Of a DNA stretch of 64,000 bases, positions 18,918 to 29,593 are shown piece after piece. The notes beneath the pieces were generated by a model. It searched no databases, had not been told where the DNA came from, and saw nothing but the letters and a program-made list of their open reading frames with translations. Position 1 is the first letter of the stretch. Each line of letters begins with the position of its first letter. Origin of the DNA: Planctomycetota bacterium (lineage in GTDB: Bacteria > Planctomycetota > Planctomycetia > Planctomycetales > Planctomycetaceae); NCBI GenBank assembly GCA_022600195.1, contig JAHZKX010000042.1, positions 1-64,000 of the forward strand, read 5' to 3'. The position numbers and the translations under genes were made by a program.

Positions 18918-19823
18918 TTAAAAGTCGCTGGAATCCTGTTCGATCGTCTGTAATATCGCCGGTAAAGCCAGCGGGAGTGCAATCACCATGCTGTAGCTGT
19001 TCTCATAGCCATTAATTTTTGCATTTGTGATATTCAGCCCGCCCTCAACGTCATCATTTCGAAAGCCTACGGTTACTTTAATCGCCTGAGGTACGGTTCC
19101 ATATTCGATACTGTCCCAGACCTCCAGCCAGTCAGTGCCATCAAAATATTGAAACTGTAAGCTGCCGATTTCCGGCGCTAATAACTGGGACTGCTCGGCT
19201 AATTGTACGAGATCGCCTGATTCATCTGCATTGCTCATCAATAACCGGTCTCCTTCGAGACGGGCCAGGCCCTGATTGTCATTTCCCCCTCCAGCAGTCT
19301 CCCGAAATCGATCGCCAGCTGCACCTGCAAGTCCTTCTGAACCAGCGTTTGCCAGAAAATAAGAAATGGATAACAGATCACTCTGTGATTCTGCAGAACT
19401 GTCAGATTGTGAAATGAACAATGGTTGCCGGGCAGGGCGACTGGTATGCAGCACAAGTGACTGAGCGTCGCCATAAACCCCAATATTTCCAGAGGTATAA
19501 GCGTCATCCGGATTGGTGATCTGAATCTCTACATCTTCCGTTTCTTCATCGGAATCGCTGCTTGAAGATTCTTCATCTACAGTATTATTGACAAAAGTGA
19601 CACTGTGTAAATCGTGTGTTATTTTCTGAAATACAGCCCGGGCTATTTGGGCTCGCTCAACCTGTTGCTGGCCGATGGTTGTATATTTCCAGTATAAATC
19701 CAAGGCAGAATAAATGGCGGCTAAGAGCAGGGTGGTTAATCCGATAGCCAGAATGACTTCCAGTAGTGTGAAGCCAGATGATTGCTGTGGGCACCCTCGA
19801 TTGCAGGAACGGTTTCTGTTCAT
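18918..19823 (-). CDS. gspJ: Type II secretion minor pseudopilin GspJ
   Basis: About 301 residues. The prepilin signal SSG|FTLLEVILAIGL shows a Gly at -1, Phe at +1 and Glu at +5, followed by a hydrophobic helix. The C-terminal part has LQFQYFDGTDWLEVWDS and PQAIKVTVGF, which are characteristic of GspJ. An acidic Ser/Glu/Asp-rich stretch (DEESSSSDSDEETED) lies near residue 108. Coding overlaps the GspI stop by one base (TGATG) with GGAGGA upstream, which decides the ATG at 19823 over a GTG one codon earlier. It forms the pseudopilus tip with GspI and GspK. Confidence 0.85.
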   Translation of the reverse strand: MNRNRSCNRGCPQQSSGFTLLEVILAIGLTTLLLAAIYSALDLYWKYTTIGQQQVERAQIARAVFQKITHDLHSVTFVNNTVDEESSSSDSDEETEDVEIQITNPDDAYTSGNIGVYGDAQSLVLHTSRPARQPLFISQSDSSAESQSDLLSISYFLANAGSEGLAGAAGDRFRETAGGGNDNQGLARLEGDRLLMSNADESGDLVQLAEQSQLLAPEIGSLQFQYFDGTDWLEVWDSIEYGTVPQAIKVTVGFRNDDVEGGLNITNAKINGYENSYSMVIALPLALPAILQTIEQDSSDF

Positions 19824-20287
19824 CACAGTTCCTCCAAATCGGTTTCACTTGCAGATTGCACCGTATTGGCTGCATCCAGGAGCATCGCGGGATCTCTTAC
19901 CTGACGCGTTAATTGATAACTGGAAAAGATCGTTTCCGTTTCGCCCGCATATTGAACAGTCACCATCAGTTTTAAGAGGTTTTCATAATCTCCTGGCTCG
20001 ACGTCCAAACTCCATTTCCAGTTCTCATCATCATCTTCGAATGCAATCAGGGAAACCGATTCCATTGGTTGTACACCCGCCAATACTTCAGCCAGTTTTG
20101 ATTGACATTTTATGATCGCCTGAGTTCGTAGCTGTGCTTGCAATGCGGCACGGGATCCTATGCTAATCAATTGACTGATGGCAGCCAGAGCACCAAGAAA
20201 AATGGAAAGCGAAATCAGAACTTCCAGTAATGTAATCCCGGATCGGCTCTGTTTAGATTTGAGCAAGATCAGTCTGTTCACTCTCAT
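19823..20287 (-). CDS. gspI: Type II secretion minor pseudopilin GspI
   Basis: A 154-residue prepilin with cleavage motif SRSG|ITLLEVLISLSIFLGALAAI (Gly17 at -1, Glu22 at +5). The length and the position between GspH and GspJ fit GspI, and the short globular domain contains WKWSLDVEP, typical of this subunit. The start overlaps the GspH stop by 4 bases (ATGA), so translation is coupled. In the standard model it initiates the tip complex with GspJ and GspK. Confidence 0.8.
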   Translation of the reverse strand: MRVNRLILLKSKQSRSGITLLEVLISLSIFLGALAAISQLISIGSRAALQAQLRTQAIIKCQSKLAEVLAGVQPMESVSLIAFEDDDENWKWSLDVEPGDYENLLKLMVTVQYAGETETIFSSYQLTRQVRDPAMLLDAANTVQSASETDLEEL

Positions 20288-20904
20288 TTCGATTTCTCCT
20301 GATCGTAAGAAATCGTCGTACTTCCTGTCAGGCTGCGCAGGTGTATGCCGGCAACCTGCTGATCTTCTTTCAGGATTTCATGCTTTAGATCAAAAGCGGC
20401 AGTTCCGTCGGGATAGAATGTTATCGGAAACGAACTTTCCATCCAGTTCCATTCTTTGGCATTCGGTAGTTTGGCCAGCCACTCAAAGGGGACAGCTGGT
20501 TCTTTGACTGTCGCTGAAAAGTCTTTGCTGAACTGAAATTCTTCGGAGAGTTCCTGAGAAATAACCGGCTCTCTGAGGGATGACTGCTGAGAATCGGAAG
20601 CGTCTGTTTCCAGTCCTAATATCCCCCGATCCACAGGTACAACCAGGTAGTGGTTGCCTCCCGGTTCGAGAAACACTTGATAATTGACACCGTCCTCGAT
20701 GGCTCGAATGCGGGCGGCAGCGAAGGCAGAATTGACATCCTGCATGCTCTGTCTTAATCGGTTACCAGCACTGATTCGCATCACGGCAGGCCACACAACA
20801 GAAACGAGCACCAGTAACAGACCAAGAACGATCAACATTTCGAACAGCGTAAATGCCGCGCGATGTTGTTGAGTGTTCCCAGTCTTGTTCTGTTTGTTCG
20901 TCAC
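20284..20904 (-). CDS. gspH: Type II secretion minor pseudopilin GspH
   Basis: A 206-residue prepilin whose N-terminus reads HRAA|FTLFEMLIVLGLLLVLVSVVWP. It has Ala rather than Gly at -1 and Glu at +5. FAAARIRAIEDGVNYQVFLEPGG and VTFYPDGTAAFD-like residues near the end match the GspH/FimT fold. The start is GTG, supported by AGGGGA about 8 bases upstream. It lies between GspG and GspI and overlaps GspI by 4 bases. The Ala at -1 is unusual but tolerated by some prepilin peptidases. Confidence 0.8.
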   Translation of the reverse strand: MTNKQNKTGNTQQHRAAFTLFEMLIVLGLLLVLVSVVWPAVMRISAGNRLRQSMQDVNSAFAAARIRAIEDGVNYQVFLEPGGNHYLVVPVDRGILGLETDASDSQQSSLREPVISQELSEEFQFSKDFSATVKEPAVPFEWLAKLPNAKEWNWMESSFPITFYPDGTAAFDLKHEILKEDQQVAGIHLRSLTGSTTISYDQEKSK

Positions 20905-20953
20905 TTGTGACGTCCCCTGATTTCATCTGCTGCATGCCTTTTGCAATGTCAGA

Positions 20954-21409
20954 TTATTTTGTCTGATCCCAGTTATTCACATCATCGCCTGAGCCATTTT
21001 CATCCTGCTGATTTGGCCCGAGCGACCAGATTGCCGGCTTGGTCGATTTCGCCTTATTGTTCGGGTACTCATACTGAAAAGTTTGCCCCCATGCATCGAG
21101 AGGGATTGATTCCAGAAAAGGATCGATGGCTTTACCATCTGCGTCTGTTTCTGATAATAAGAGCTGAATCTGTTCCTGGCCTCCCTGTGGATATTCTCCA
21201 TTATTATCTGCAGCGTATAGTTTGAATGCCTGCTCCAGATTGTGAATGCTGGCACTCGTTGCTTTGATGTTCGCTTTTTTCTGACTTCCTAAGAGGTTAG
21301 GAACAACCATCGCTGCAATCACGAGAATGATTCCTAATACAATCAGCATTTCCAGGAGCGTAAATCCATGACGCTTTTTTTGTTTCGGTTGTGGCTTGAT
21401 TCGATACAT
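20954..21409 (-). CDS. gspG: Type II secretion major pseudopilin GspG
   Basis: A 151-residue major pseudopilin that builds the piston-like pseudopilus. The prepilin signal is RHG|FTLLEMLIVLGIILVIAAMVVPNLL, with Gly15 at -1 and Glu20 at +5. The globular part shows LEQAFKLYAADNNGEYP and ESIPLDAWGQTFQYEYP, the GspG pattern. The C-terminal DENGSGDDVNNW corresponds to the calcium-binding loop of known GspG proteins, with acidic residues retained. The ATG at 21409 has AAGGATGGAG upstream. It sits between GspF and GspH, the normal order. Confidence 0.93.
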   Translation of the reverse strand: MYRIKPQPKQKKRHGFTLLEMLIVLGIILVIAAMVVPNLLGSQKKANIKATSASIHNLEQAFKLYAADNNGEYPQGGQEQIQLLLSETDADGKAIDPFLESIPLDAWGQTFQYEYPNNKAKSTKPAIWSLGPNQQDENGSGDDVNNWDQTK

Positions 21410-21493
21410 GTCTCCATCCTTTTCGCTTTATACAATTTCCAGAAGGCAATTTTCTGGTTCTACCTGACTGAGATAAAACCCCCTCACCCTTTA

Positions 21494-22702
21494 TTATAGT
21501 AAACCGGAGCTTTGAAAAACCGGTAAAAGTAATGCCAACATGACAAAAACTACCACTGCCGCCATCAGCAACAGCATCACAGGTTCCAGCATACGAACGA
21601 ACATGTCCAGCTTACGGTTTGTCTGACGTTCCATATTATCCGCAATATCAATTAAAACCTGTTCCAGGTTATTCGCTTCTTCGCCCACGGCAATCATTTC
21701 AACAACCTCTTCTGGAAACTGACCGCAGATGGTAAACGGTTCGGCAATCGATTTTCCAGAAGAAATACTTTCAGCCGCTTCACCAATCGCTTCGCTGATG
21801 ACTTTATTACCCGCGGCATCTTTGGCAATCCGCAATGATTGTAAAATGGGAACGCCGTTCGCCAGTAAGGTTCCCAGAATGCGACAAAACCGGGCAATGG
21901 CCAGGCTACGTACAACACCTCCCAGGCCATAGGCATTTAATCGAAACTGGTCAAATTTCAGACGTCCTTCAGTTGTTTCTGCATATTTATAAACACCCAC
22001 CACGCTCATTCCGAGTGCAAAAATCAAAATGAACCAGTAAGATTGCATGAATGCGCTGAATCCCAGGAGCGTCGTGGTTGCCCATGGAAGTTCTCCCCGC
22101 TCCGACATCCTCGCGAAAATCGGCTCAAACTTGGGTACAAAGTAAACCAGTAAAAAACTTACAATGATCGTGCCGAATGTCGTTAGAAATACCGGGTAAA
22201 TCATCGCGCCTACTACACGGTTTTTCAGTTCTTCCTGATGATCGGTAAAATTGGCAATTCGTTTCAACACATCTTCCAGAAAACCGCCTTCTTCACCGGC
22301 GCGGATCATACTGACAGCGAGTTCAGAAAATACTTTAGGATGTTGCCCCATCGCAACTGCCAGACGGGTACCATCCGCCACTTCACCACGTACTTCTTCC
22401 AGAACCTGCTTGAGAGCGGGATTGTTCGACTGCTTATTCAATAACTCGAGTGAACGCAGCAGTGGCACTCCTGACCTCAATAAATCTGCTAACTGTGTAT
22501 AGAATATCGAAAGGTATCGCGCACTGACACGACGTCCGGAATACTTTAATTGAGCTTTGGCCTGATCTGCTAAATCCACTTTCACAGGAAACAGATTGCG
22601 CGCAGCCAGAGAATTCAGCGCATCCTGCTGATTGGAAGCAGTCAGAATACCAGTCACCTGGCGGCCCGTTGCTTCTCGCGCGATGTATTGAAAATCCGGC
22701 AT
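21494..22702 (-). CDS. gspF: Type II secretion inner-membrane protein GspF
   Basis: A 402-residue polytopic membrane protein of the GspF/PilC family. It opens with FQYIAREATGRQVTG, has two T2SSF helical domains (about 70-190 and 270-395) and about three membrane helices, near 168-190, 220-240 and 375-397. Family blocks include FYTQLADLLRSGVPLLRSLELL, AMGQHPKVFSELAVSMIRAGEEGG and IARFCRILGTLLANGVPILQSL. GspF is the core of the platform that couples GspE to pseudopilus assembly. The gene lies directly downstream of gspE, as usual. Confidence 0.93.
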   Translation of the reverse strand: MPDFQYIAREATGRQVTGILTASNQQDALNSLAARNLFPVKVDLADQAKAQLKYSGRRVSARYLSIFYTQLADLLRSGVPLLRSLELLNKQSNNPALKQVLEEVRGEVADGTRLAVAMGQHPKVFSELAVSMIRAGEEGGFLEDVLKRIANFTDHQEELKNRVVGAMIYPVFLTTFGTIIVSFLLVYFVPKFEPIFARMSERGELPWATTTLLGFSAFMQSYWFILIFALGMSVVGVYKYAETTEGRLKFDQFRLNAYGLGGVVRSLAIARFCRILGTLLANGVPILQSLRIAKDAAGNKVISEAIGEAAESISSGKSIAEPFTICGQFPEEVVEMIAVGEEANNLEQVLIDIADNMERQTNRKLDMFVRMLEPVMLLLMAAVVVFVMLALLLPVFQSSGLL

Positions 22703-22770
22703 TGAACTGACTCTGGTTTATCAAAACTCTAAACAATAATAGTCACATTATCTTATAAGTAAATCTCGCT

Positions 22771-24453
22771 CTAAATATCTCCTTTGGTCACCCGCAATAT
22801 TTCATCTACGGAAGTTACTCCTTCAACTACTTTTAGCCAGCCGGCATCGCGTAATGTTTGCCAACCATTTTTACGGGCGTAATCGCGAATTTGACCCGAA
22901 CTGGCATGCTCAGTACATAATTTCCTGATAACAGCATCATTTACCAGAAGTTCAAGAATTCCAATTCGCCCGGAATATCCGGTTTCGCGACAATGTCGAC
23001 AACCAACAGGCTCCCATAATTCCTGAATATTGAGATCCGGAAAATCGGGAGGTAGTTTATCAGCCTGCGGTTGATAAGGTTTTTTACAATGCGGACAGAG
23101 TACACGAACCAGACGCTGTGCCAACACGGCTTCTACAGTACTGGCAACAAGATAGGGTTCCACACCCATATCAACCAGACGAGTAAAAGCACTCGGGGAA
23201 TCATTTGTGTGCAAAGTGCTGAATACCAGATGCCCTGTTAAGGATGCCTGGATTGCACTGTTGGCCGTTTCACCATCACGAATTTCACCAATCAGAACGA
23301 TATCAGGGTCATGGCGTAAAATGCTGCGCAACCCATTGGCGAAGGTGAGTCCAATTCGGGAATGGACCTGGATCTGACTGATCCCTTCACTGTGGTATTC
23401 CACCGGATCTTCCACGGTGATGATTTTTGTCTCCGGATTCTTGATCTCATTCAACGCACTATAGAGAGTCGACGTTTTTCCACTTCCCGTTGGTCCGGTT
23501 ACCAGAATAATTCCATGAGGTGCCTGGATCAGTTCGCGAAAAGTCGACAGCATTTCCTGGTTCAAACCGACATGATCCAGACGAAACACCATGCGCTCCT
23601 TATCCAGCAGACGCAGGACGACGCCTTCTCCATAGATCATGGGAATAATCGAAACGCGAACGTCTATTTCCCTGCCGGTAATGCGCAGTTTGATTCGTCC
23701 GTCTTGTGGTAAACGCTTTTCCGCGATATTCAGGTGCGCCATGATTTTGAGGCGCGTAATAATTGCTGAATAAAAATGATTGATTTCCGGAGGCACTGAC
23801 TGTAACCGCAGCAGACCATCCACACGATAACGCACGACCAACCCGGTTTCGTGAGGTTCGATATGCACATCGCTGGCCTGTTGTTGCAGGGCTTCGATCA
23901 GCAGTTCGTTGACAAGACGAATGACCGATGCCGTCTGGGCCATATCGGCCAGTTCGCCATGCTCTTCAGAAACTTCTTCAAGCAGTTCCACTCCGTCTTC
24001 GGATGCGCGTTGGGAGACCAGTTCGTTAATCGTGTCACCGCCAACGCCCAGATTATCCTTGATCAATTCGACAACATCATCATGAAGTGCCAGCACGGGT
24101 TCCAAAATCTGGCCGCTTAAAGAACTTAATTCATCGATGGCTTCAAAGTCAAACGGATCGGCAGAAGCCACCAGCACACGGCCATTATCTCGTCTGAGTG
24201 GTAGGAGTGCATGTCGAAAGATCGGCGTTGCTGGAAATTGAGAAAGCAGTTCGGTATCAACCTGAAAATCTTTCAGCTCAAAATATTTCATGCCCAGTTC
24301 ATCGGCAAAGGCTTTCAGTAGAACTTCTTCAGTCGCCAGACCCATCTCCATTACAACACGGTCCAGACGATGACCGTTCGCCGACTGCTGGGCTAACAGC
24401 AACTGGCGTTCATCAAGGATCCCGCGTCGTTGGAGAATTTCACTGATTTCCAT
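22771..24453 (-). CDS. gspE: Type II secretion ATPase GspE
   Basis: A 560-residue assembly ATPase of the GspE/PilB family. An N1E-type domain (about 1-140) is followed by the nucleotide-binding core. SDVHIEP at 194-200 is the Asp-box region, the Walker A GPTGSGKT lies at 320-327, ITVEDPVEY near 345, the Walker B region [13 protein letters not shown] near 385-397 and FSTLHTND near 411-418. A tetracysteine zinc site is present as CPHC (453-456) and CRHC (485-488), typical of GspE/PilB. It supplies energy for pseudopilus assembly in the cytoplasm, anchored through the PilM/PilN-type protein. Confidence 0.95.
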   Translation of the reverse strand: MEISEILQRRGILDERQLLLAQQSANGHRLDRVVMEMGLATEEVLLKAFADELGMKYFELKDFQVDTELLSQFPATPIFRHALLPLRRDNGRVLVASADPFDFEAIDELSSLSGQILEPVLALHDDVVELIKDNLGVGGDTINELVSQRASEDGVELLEEVSEEHGELADMAQTASVIRLVNELLIEALQQQASDVHIEPHETGLVVRYRVDGLLRLQSVPPEINHFYSAIITRLKIMAHLNIAEKRLPQDGRIKLRITGREIDVRVSIIPMIYGEGVVLRLLDKERMVFRLDHVGLNQEMLSTFRELIQAPHGIILVTGPTGSGKTSTLYSALNEIKNPETKIITVEDPVEYHSEGISQIQVHSRIGLTFANGLRSILRHDPDIVLIGEIRDGETANSAIQASLTGHLVFSTLHTNDSPSAFTRLVDMGVEPYLVASTVEAVLAQRLVRVLCPHCKKPYQPQADKLPPDFPDLNIQELWEPVGCRHCRETGYSGRIGILELLVNDAVIRKLCTEHASSGQIRDYARKNGWQTLRDAGWLKVVEGVTSVDEILRVTKGDI

Positions 24454-24500
24454 TGGGTTTACACTAGAGAAAATAATCTTGAGGTATGAATCAGGGTGCC

Positions 24501-27500
24501 TTAGCGGCTGCGGCCTGGACGGCTGCCTCTACGTGAGCTGCCATTATTACTACCGGGTGTCTGGAACCCACGTGGGGAGCGGCTACTGCCGGGTGTCTGC
24601 TTTCCACCCGATTGAGGGATGCCCATCCGTTCGCGCATTCGCTGTTCAAAAAACCGGCGAATATCTTCATTGCCACTGTTGGAACTGCCGGGAGAAGTAG
24701 ACTGGTTTGGGGATCCGGGCTTCTGCTCAGTGGTCTTTTTCCGCGAGCTGCTGCCTGTTGTGCTGATGGAGACATTCGGTAACAGAGAACTCAGTGCGTT
24801 CTGTATCAAAGCTGAATTGGCATTGTTTAATGTGACCACGCGTACCGACTTGCGAGACATTTTAGCAGAGTAATCCAACTCGCGTACTAGAGATTCGATT
24901 TCCTGAAACAGAGAATCGTTGGCAGATACCAGCAACTGATTAGCGTTTTCGTCAACGCTGACGGCTAGTTTGGCTTCAACAGGTTTCGCATTGGATGCAT
25001 TCTGAGAGTTTCTGCCTCCCATCATCGCTGCAAAAGGATTTCCTTTTTGTGCGTTATTCTGCTGTTGAGGAGACTGAAGATAATCTTTGTAAAGTTCTTT
25101 GACAATCTTCTCCACATCACTGGCAGATGCATAGTCCACAGGAATGATCCCAGGTGAGCGATCTTTCAATGACGCGGGTAATTCAGAAGCATCAAGTACT
25201 TTAAGCATTTGTTCGACAGAGCGAACTTTATCGGCAGGTCCTGTGACATACAGCGCATTAGAGCGGGATTCCGGAATGATGCGCAATGTTTGTGGACCCA
25301 TTCCCAAAGTTGTTAAACCGGTCGCATCCATCAGACTGCCACCAATCGATGAGAGGCCTCCCAGCATGCCGGAACCCGAATCCATCTCGGAAACAGAACT
25401 GGTCGGGAACAGGTTTTCCAGCATTTTCGCAGTGGCAGTGGCGTCGGCTGATCTCAGATAAAATACCGTCCATTGATTTTTAGGAGGGATCGCCTGGGTT
25501 AAGGCATCTATCATTTGTTCCAGCCGATTCAAGGCTTCCAGATCGGTTGATGAAATAATCAGATTATCGCCATTTGTTGAAATCGCAACCGGATTGATTT
25601 TCTTTGTCTGTGGAGCAGGTTGTGTCGAATTCTTCTGAGCATTCGGTTGGGTTTCTACTTTTTGATCAGAACTGGTTTCGGGAGCACTCTTATTCTTTTT
25701 TGTGGTTTGTTCTGCTGACTTCAGCTCACTGGCGGTAAAGAAAAAACTCTGATGGTCGGTTTCTGCTTCACTACGTTGATGTTGGATCCGACGATTAATG
25801 GGGGCGCTGGTGTCTTGCTCAGGATTACGAAAACCGCGATTTCGGGTGGGGGCCTCTTCTTCTCCCAGAACCTTCTTTCGAATTAATGAATCTTCAGAGG
25901 GGACGACGATTCTTATAGGATTCGTATCACCAGCAGAAGCAGACCAGAGTTTATCAATCAACTGGAGAATTTCCTTGGAATCGCGCCCGCCAAGCGGAAT
26001 CGTTCGAACAGGACCACGATCGCGTAAATCATTGGATCTTCCAGAACCATCCTCACCCAATTGTGCCAGTAACGCTTTCACCTGTATCACTTGGTCGGGG
26101 GTGCCACGTACCAGCAGACGGCGTCCGAGCAGGTCTGCTTCAATCGTGGGGGCATCATTGCCGTCACGTATGAATAATGAGCGGAGTGTTGAGGTGGCAG
26201 AAATTGGATCAAGCTCGCTGAGATTGATGACAGAAACAGACTGACTGCCTCCTTCACCATCCAGTTGACGAATCATTTCCTCGATTTTTTCGTGTTCTTT
26301 GAGGGTGGCTACGATATGTATTTTATTATTGCGTGCATCTTCATTGACAACGACGCCGGGGATCATGGCATCCAGCGTTTTCGTCACTTCTTTTGAGTCG
26401 GCGGAAGTCACGGTATAGACACGCAGGAAAGGTCGATTTCCTCCTGCCGTCAATGGATTACCAGAACCATCTTCATCGACGTCTATCGATTTGATGATTT
26501 CTTCTGCAATTTTGATTTGTTCTGATGTTGCTGTCACCAATACGCGATTGGTGCGGGGATCTGCTGTAACCTGCGTCGTTTTCTTAGGGGTGGCTGGTGC
26601 TGGTGGAGGACTGTTGCTACTGCGTCGGGAACGAGACTCATAATAACGCATAGTCAGGGCACTGGCACTGACATTTTTTGTTGTGGCTGCCAATCCAAAC
26701 TGGTTTCGAATAATCTTCTCAGCTTCAATTGCATCAATGTACTTTAAATCGAAGGAACGAAATACCAGATCGGTAGGTCCTGCGTTGGCGATGGCGCCTT
26801 CCAGTATTTTTTTGACGCGCAACAGATTACTGCCGATATCAGTGACAACAATCGCATTTGCTGTTTTTAAAGCAACGGACTTGCCTTGTGGCCCTAAAAT
26901 GGCTTCCACTTCTTTAGCCACTTGATCAATGTTGGCTGCCTCCATTGGGAACGAAACACTCATCAATTCATTTTTGCCACGCTGGCCAAGATCCTCAACG
27001 GCAACAATGGGCACCAGATTGGGGGGGATTCCGTTATCGATATTTAATACAACCAGAAACCGATTACGGCGGACGATCACATAACCTTTTTGAAGCAGGT
27101 AACCATTAATAATGTCCAGCGCTTCGGTGGGTGTGTAACTGCCCTGATCAAAATAGTTAAAAGTACCCGGAGGAATATCATTTAAATCCAGAGTGTAACC
27201 GGCAGATTCTGCGAATAGTTTCAGAACATCGCCCCAGGGAGCAAACTGGAAATTGAATGACATTTTACCAACGGCCTTTGGTTGTTTGCCTTTGGCATCT
27301 CCTTTTACAGCATCCTGCATTGCAAGGGCATTACCATTTCCAAAAGAAATGCGGCGGTCTTCCGGCTTCAGTCCTTTCGGTTCCATCGGAATTTGTGGCC
27401 GCGGACGTGTCGCAGGTGTAGCATTACCGACAGCAGTTGGAGAACCGGATTTCGCCTGACCATCAGAAGAAACCAGAGGTGGTCCCTGTAATGCTTTCCA

Positions 27501-28190
27501 TTGGGACTTTTGATCTTTTGTTAAAACAGCTTCGTATTTCTGATTATAGTCCGCTTGAAGTTTTTCTCGGTCTTCAGTTGAAGCGCGGCGACCCAACTCC
27601 CGATAGGCTGTAAATTGTTCTTGTTGGAGCGCTTTGATTTTTGCTGATTGCTCTTCTGTCAAATTGAGAGATTTAGCAGTCTCCTCGTTACTCAGTTGAC
27701 GATAACCACGCTCCTGCAACTGTAATTGTTTTAAACGGGCGGATTGTTTCTCATCCATCAGACTGAAAAATTTTTCTTCAGCTGCTTTTCGCTTTTTCTC
27801 AAATGCCGCTCCCATTTCCTCACGAATGAGTGCTCGCTCTTGATCAGTTTGTGCTTCTCGCATCCGGCCCAAGAATGGTTCCATTTCCTCGCGAGTGGGG
27901 CGCATCGTTTGAGCGACTTCTTCCAGCTGCTTGACTTGATCTTCCGTTAGCTTCAGTTCTTTCTTGACCTCTTCACGTTCGATCATCGCACCCAGACCAC
28001 CAGGTGCTCCCCCGCGGTTGCCTCCGAAGCCACCTCTGCCCCCACGATCTCTTCTACCACCAAATCCTCCCTGGTTGGGCTGATTACCCGGTTGCTGAGC
28101 CTGTAAGGAGTAGTGGACGGAATCTGAACAGGAAAAGACTCCGATCAAGGCGATAACAAAATAGAGTTTGAATTTGGTGTTTTGAATCAT
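24501..28190 (-). CDS. Secretin N-domain-only protein with LTxxQ-like helical N-terminus
   Basis: A 1229-residue exported protein opening the secretion locus. After a signal sequence (which ends in a possible lipobox, GVFSC, near residue 20) comes a Gly/Arg-rich stretch. A helical region at about 70-240 contains [14 protein letters not shown] and [14 protein letters not shown], matching the LTxxQ repeats of Spy/CpxP-like periplasmic proteins. From about 315 there is an N0-like unit ([24 protein letters not shown]). Many NolW/N1-like units follow to about 1110 ([57 protein letters not shown]). No secretin barrel follows: the C-terminus is a Ser/Gly/Arg/Pro-rich tail. It may form an extra periplasmic ring or scaffold for the GspD at 9363-13304. 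It is about 50 bases upstream of gspE. Confidence 0.8.
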   Translation of the reverse strand: MIQNTKFKLYFVIALIGVFSCSDSVHYSLQAQQPGNQPNQGGFGGRRDRGGRGGFGGNRGGAPGGLGAMIEREEVKKELKLTEDQVKQLEEVAQTMRPTREEMEPFLGRMREAQTDQERALIREEMGAAFEKKRKAAEEKFFSLMDEKQSARLKQLQLQERGYRQLSNEETAKSLNLTEEQSAKIKALQQEQFTAYRELGRRASTEDREKLQADYNQKYEAVLTKDQKSQWKALQGPPLVSSDGQAKSGSPTAVGNATPATRPRPQIPMEPKGLKPEDRRISFGNGNALAMQDAVKGDAKGKQPKAVGKMSFNFQFAPWGDVLKLFAESAGYTLDLNDIPPGTFNYFDQGSYTPTEALDIINGYLLQKGYVIVRRNRFLVVLNIDNGIPPNLVPIVAVEDLGQRGKNELMSVSFPMEAANIDQVAKEVEAILGPQGKSVALKTANAIVVTDIGSNLLRVKKILEGAIANAGPTDLVFRSFDLKYIDAIEAEKIIRNQFGLAATTKNVSASALTMRYYESRSRRSSNSPPPAPATPKKTTQVTADPRTNRVLVTATSEQIKIAEEIIKSIDVDEDGSGNPLTAGGNRPFLRVYTVTSADSKEVTKTLDAMIPGVVVNEDARNNKIHIVATLKEHEKIEEMIRQLDGEGGSQSVSVINLSELDPISATSTLRSLFIRDGNDAPTIEADLLGRRLLVRGTPDQVIQVKALLAQLGEDGSGRSNDLRDRGPVRTIPLGGRDSKEILQLIDKLWSASAGDTNPIRIVVPSEDSLIRKKVLGEEEAPTRNRGFRNPEQDTSAPINRRIQHQRSEAETDHQSFFFTASELKSAEQTTKKNKSAPETSSDQKVETQPNAQKNSTQPAPQTKKINPVAISTNGDNLIISSTDLEALNRLEQMIDALTQAIPPKNQWTVFYLRSADATATAKMLENLFPTSSVSEMDSGSGMLGGLSSIGGSLMDATGLTTLGMGPQTLRIIPESRSNALYVTGPADKVRSVEQMLKVLDASELPASLKDRSPGIIPVDYASASDVEKIVKELYKDYLQSPQQQNNAQKGNPFAAMMGGRNSQNASNAKPVEAKLAVSVDENANQLLVSANDSLFQEIESLVRELDYSAKMSRKSVRVVTLNNANSALIQNALSSLLPNVSISTTGSSSRKKTTEQKPGSPNQSTSPGSSNSGNEDIRRFFEQRMRERMGIPQSGGKQTPGSSRSPRGFQTPGSNNGSSRRGSRPGRSR

Positions 28191-28518
28191 AGTGAATGCG
28201 ATTCTGAATAAGACAAATAGAGATCACTGTAGAGATATTCTTATGATCATTATGCTAAGAGTGGCAAAAATCAAAAACAAGTTCAATTTCACAAAACATC
28301 CACTATCATGTGATACTTCAATAGTTTAAGTCCCGTTTCAAAGATCCTTGAATCTTGGAAAATTGAACGATCTTTTCTCCCCTGATTGGTGTTTCTATAG
28401 CAGGGAAAGAGGGAATTCTCTTGCATCACACTGTACCAGATGCGCAAAATGCCCCTGGTTGTCTATTAAACACAGATATGGCCATCAAAGACCGCTCTAA
28501 TTTCCGCGGAGAAGGAAA
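28191..28518. other. Divergent intergenic region with the promoter area of the secretion locus
   Basis: About 328 bases between the divergent secretin-like and EF-hand genes; no reading frame is convincing. On the minus strand a weak sigma70-like pair (TTGCCA, 18 bases, TAAGAA) lies within about 60 bases of the secretion locus start, beside a small ATGATCAT palindrome. No strong plus-strand promoter was found. This should contain the main promoter of the secretion locus. Confidence 0.4.
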
Positions 28519-29553
28519 ATGTCCCGTTTTTTCTGTCTGCTGATTACTTCTATACTGCTGGTAGGGCTCAGTACTGATCTGGCTGTTGCGCAGCCTGGTG
28601 GCGAAAATCGTCCACGGGATATGATGTCGTTTATCGATCGCAACAAAAACGGTGTGATCGAAGTCGCTGAATTTGACCAGATGCCAGGGCGTTTCAAGGA
28701 ATCTCTGCAATCATTTGGTGTAGATACGTCTCGCAATATGAGTCGGCAGGAATTCGAAAAAATCATGCCAAAGATTATAGAACGCATGCGCAGTCGGAGA
28801 GGTTCCTCAGGCAGCGGAGCCTCACCTCAAGTCACTGTGATTCAAAGTTCCGGTGGTCCCCCCGGTAGCTCTTCCGGATCATTCAATAAACGCATTGAGG
28901 TAAGGCCAAGTGGATATGATTCGAATGCAAACAGAGGTCGCTATGGTTCATTTCAACAAACACAAGACTCTGCACCGCAGGCTTCTTCCAGTAGTAAATC
29001 GAAGAGTTCCACTGAAAGTAGTATCAGTAAACCGCCGCGGACGACGGTGGACTTAAATCAGGAATTTATTCCTCACGATACTGACAAAGATGGCCAGATT
29101 GGTCTATATGAATGGAGAAAAAATAATCCGACCAAACTAAGTGCTTTTTTTGTAATGGATTTAAACGGGGATGGATTTTTAACACCACGCGAGATCCAAC
29201 TTTCTAAAGCAGGTAAGCCACAGAGGAGTGCGGCCTCGTTCATGTTTGCCCTTACCGGAGATGAGCCAACAGAGCCGAAGTCAGAAACTGACAAAACTCA
29301 AACCGCCAGTAAAAAAACACCCGCAGCTTCTTCAGTCAAAAAAACAGTCACAGCCAGCACCGATCCGCTAGTCAATCAAGCCAACTACTTTTTCAAACTG
29401 CTCGACCGCAATAAAGATCAGACGGTCTCATCAAAAGAGTGGAAAAAGAGCCGCTCCATGCGTCGCATGTTTGAAGGTGCCAATATTGATCTGACACAGG
29501 ATATGTCACAGGAACAGTTCGTCAACCATTATGTGACCATTAAAAAGAATTGA
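28519..29553 (+). CDS. Secreted EF-hand calcium-binding protein
   Basis: A 344-residue exported protein with a signal peptide ending near VAQ (24). Four EF-hand loops are visible: DRNKNGVIEVAEF beginning at Asp40, DTDKDGQIGLYEW, DLNGDGFLTPREI and a degenerate DRNKDQTVSSKEW near the C-terminus. Ser/Lys/Pro-rich linkers join the pairs. It should bind calcium in the periplasm or outside the cell. AAGGA lies just upstream of the ATG. It is divergent from the type II secretion locus, which itself has an EF-hand-like loop in GspK. A functional link is plausible but unproven. Confidence 0.8.
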   Translation: MSRFFCLLITSILLVGLSTDLAVAQPGGENRPRDMMSFIDRNKNGVIEVAEFDQMPGRFKESLQSFGVDTSRNMSRQEFEKIMPKIIERMRSRRGSSGSGASPQVTVIQSSGGPPGSSSGSFNKRIEVRPSGYDSNANRGRYGSFQQTQDSAPQASSSSKSKSSTESSISKPPRTTVDLNQEFIPHDTDKDGQIGLYEWRKNNPTKLSAFFVMDLNGDGFLTPREIQLSKAGKPQRSAASFMFALTGDEPTEPKSETDKTQTASKKTPAASSVKKTVTASTDPLVNQANYFFKLLDRNKDQTVSSKEWKKSRSMRRMFEGANIDLTQDMSQEQFVNHYVTIKKN

Positions 29554-29593
29554 TCCAGTCGATCTCTGATCATTCCCGCATACTTTCACGCTA

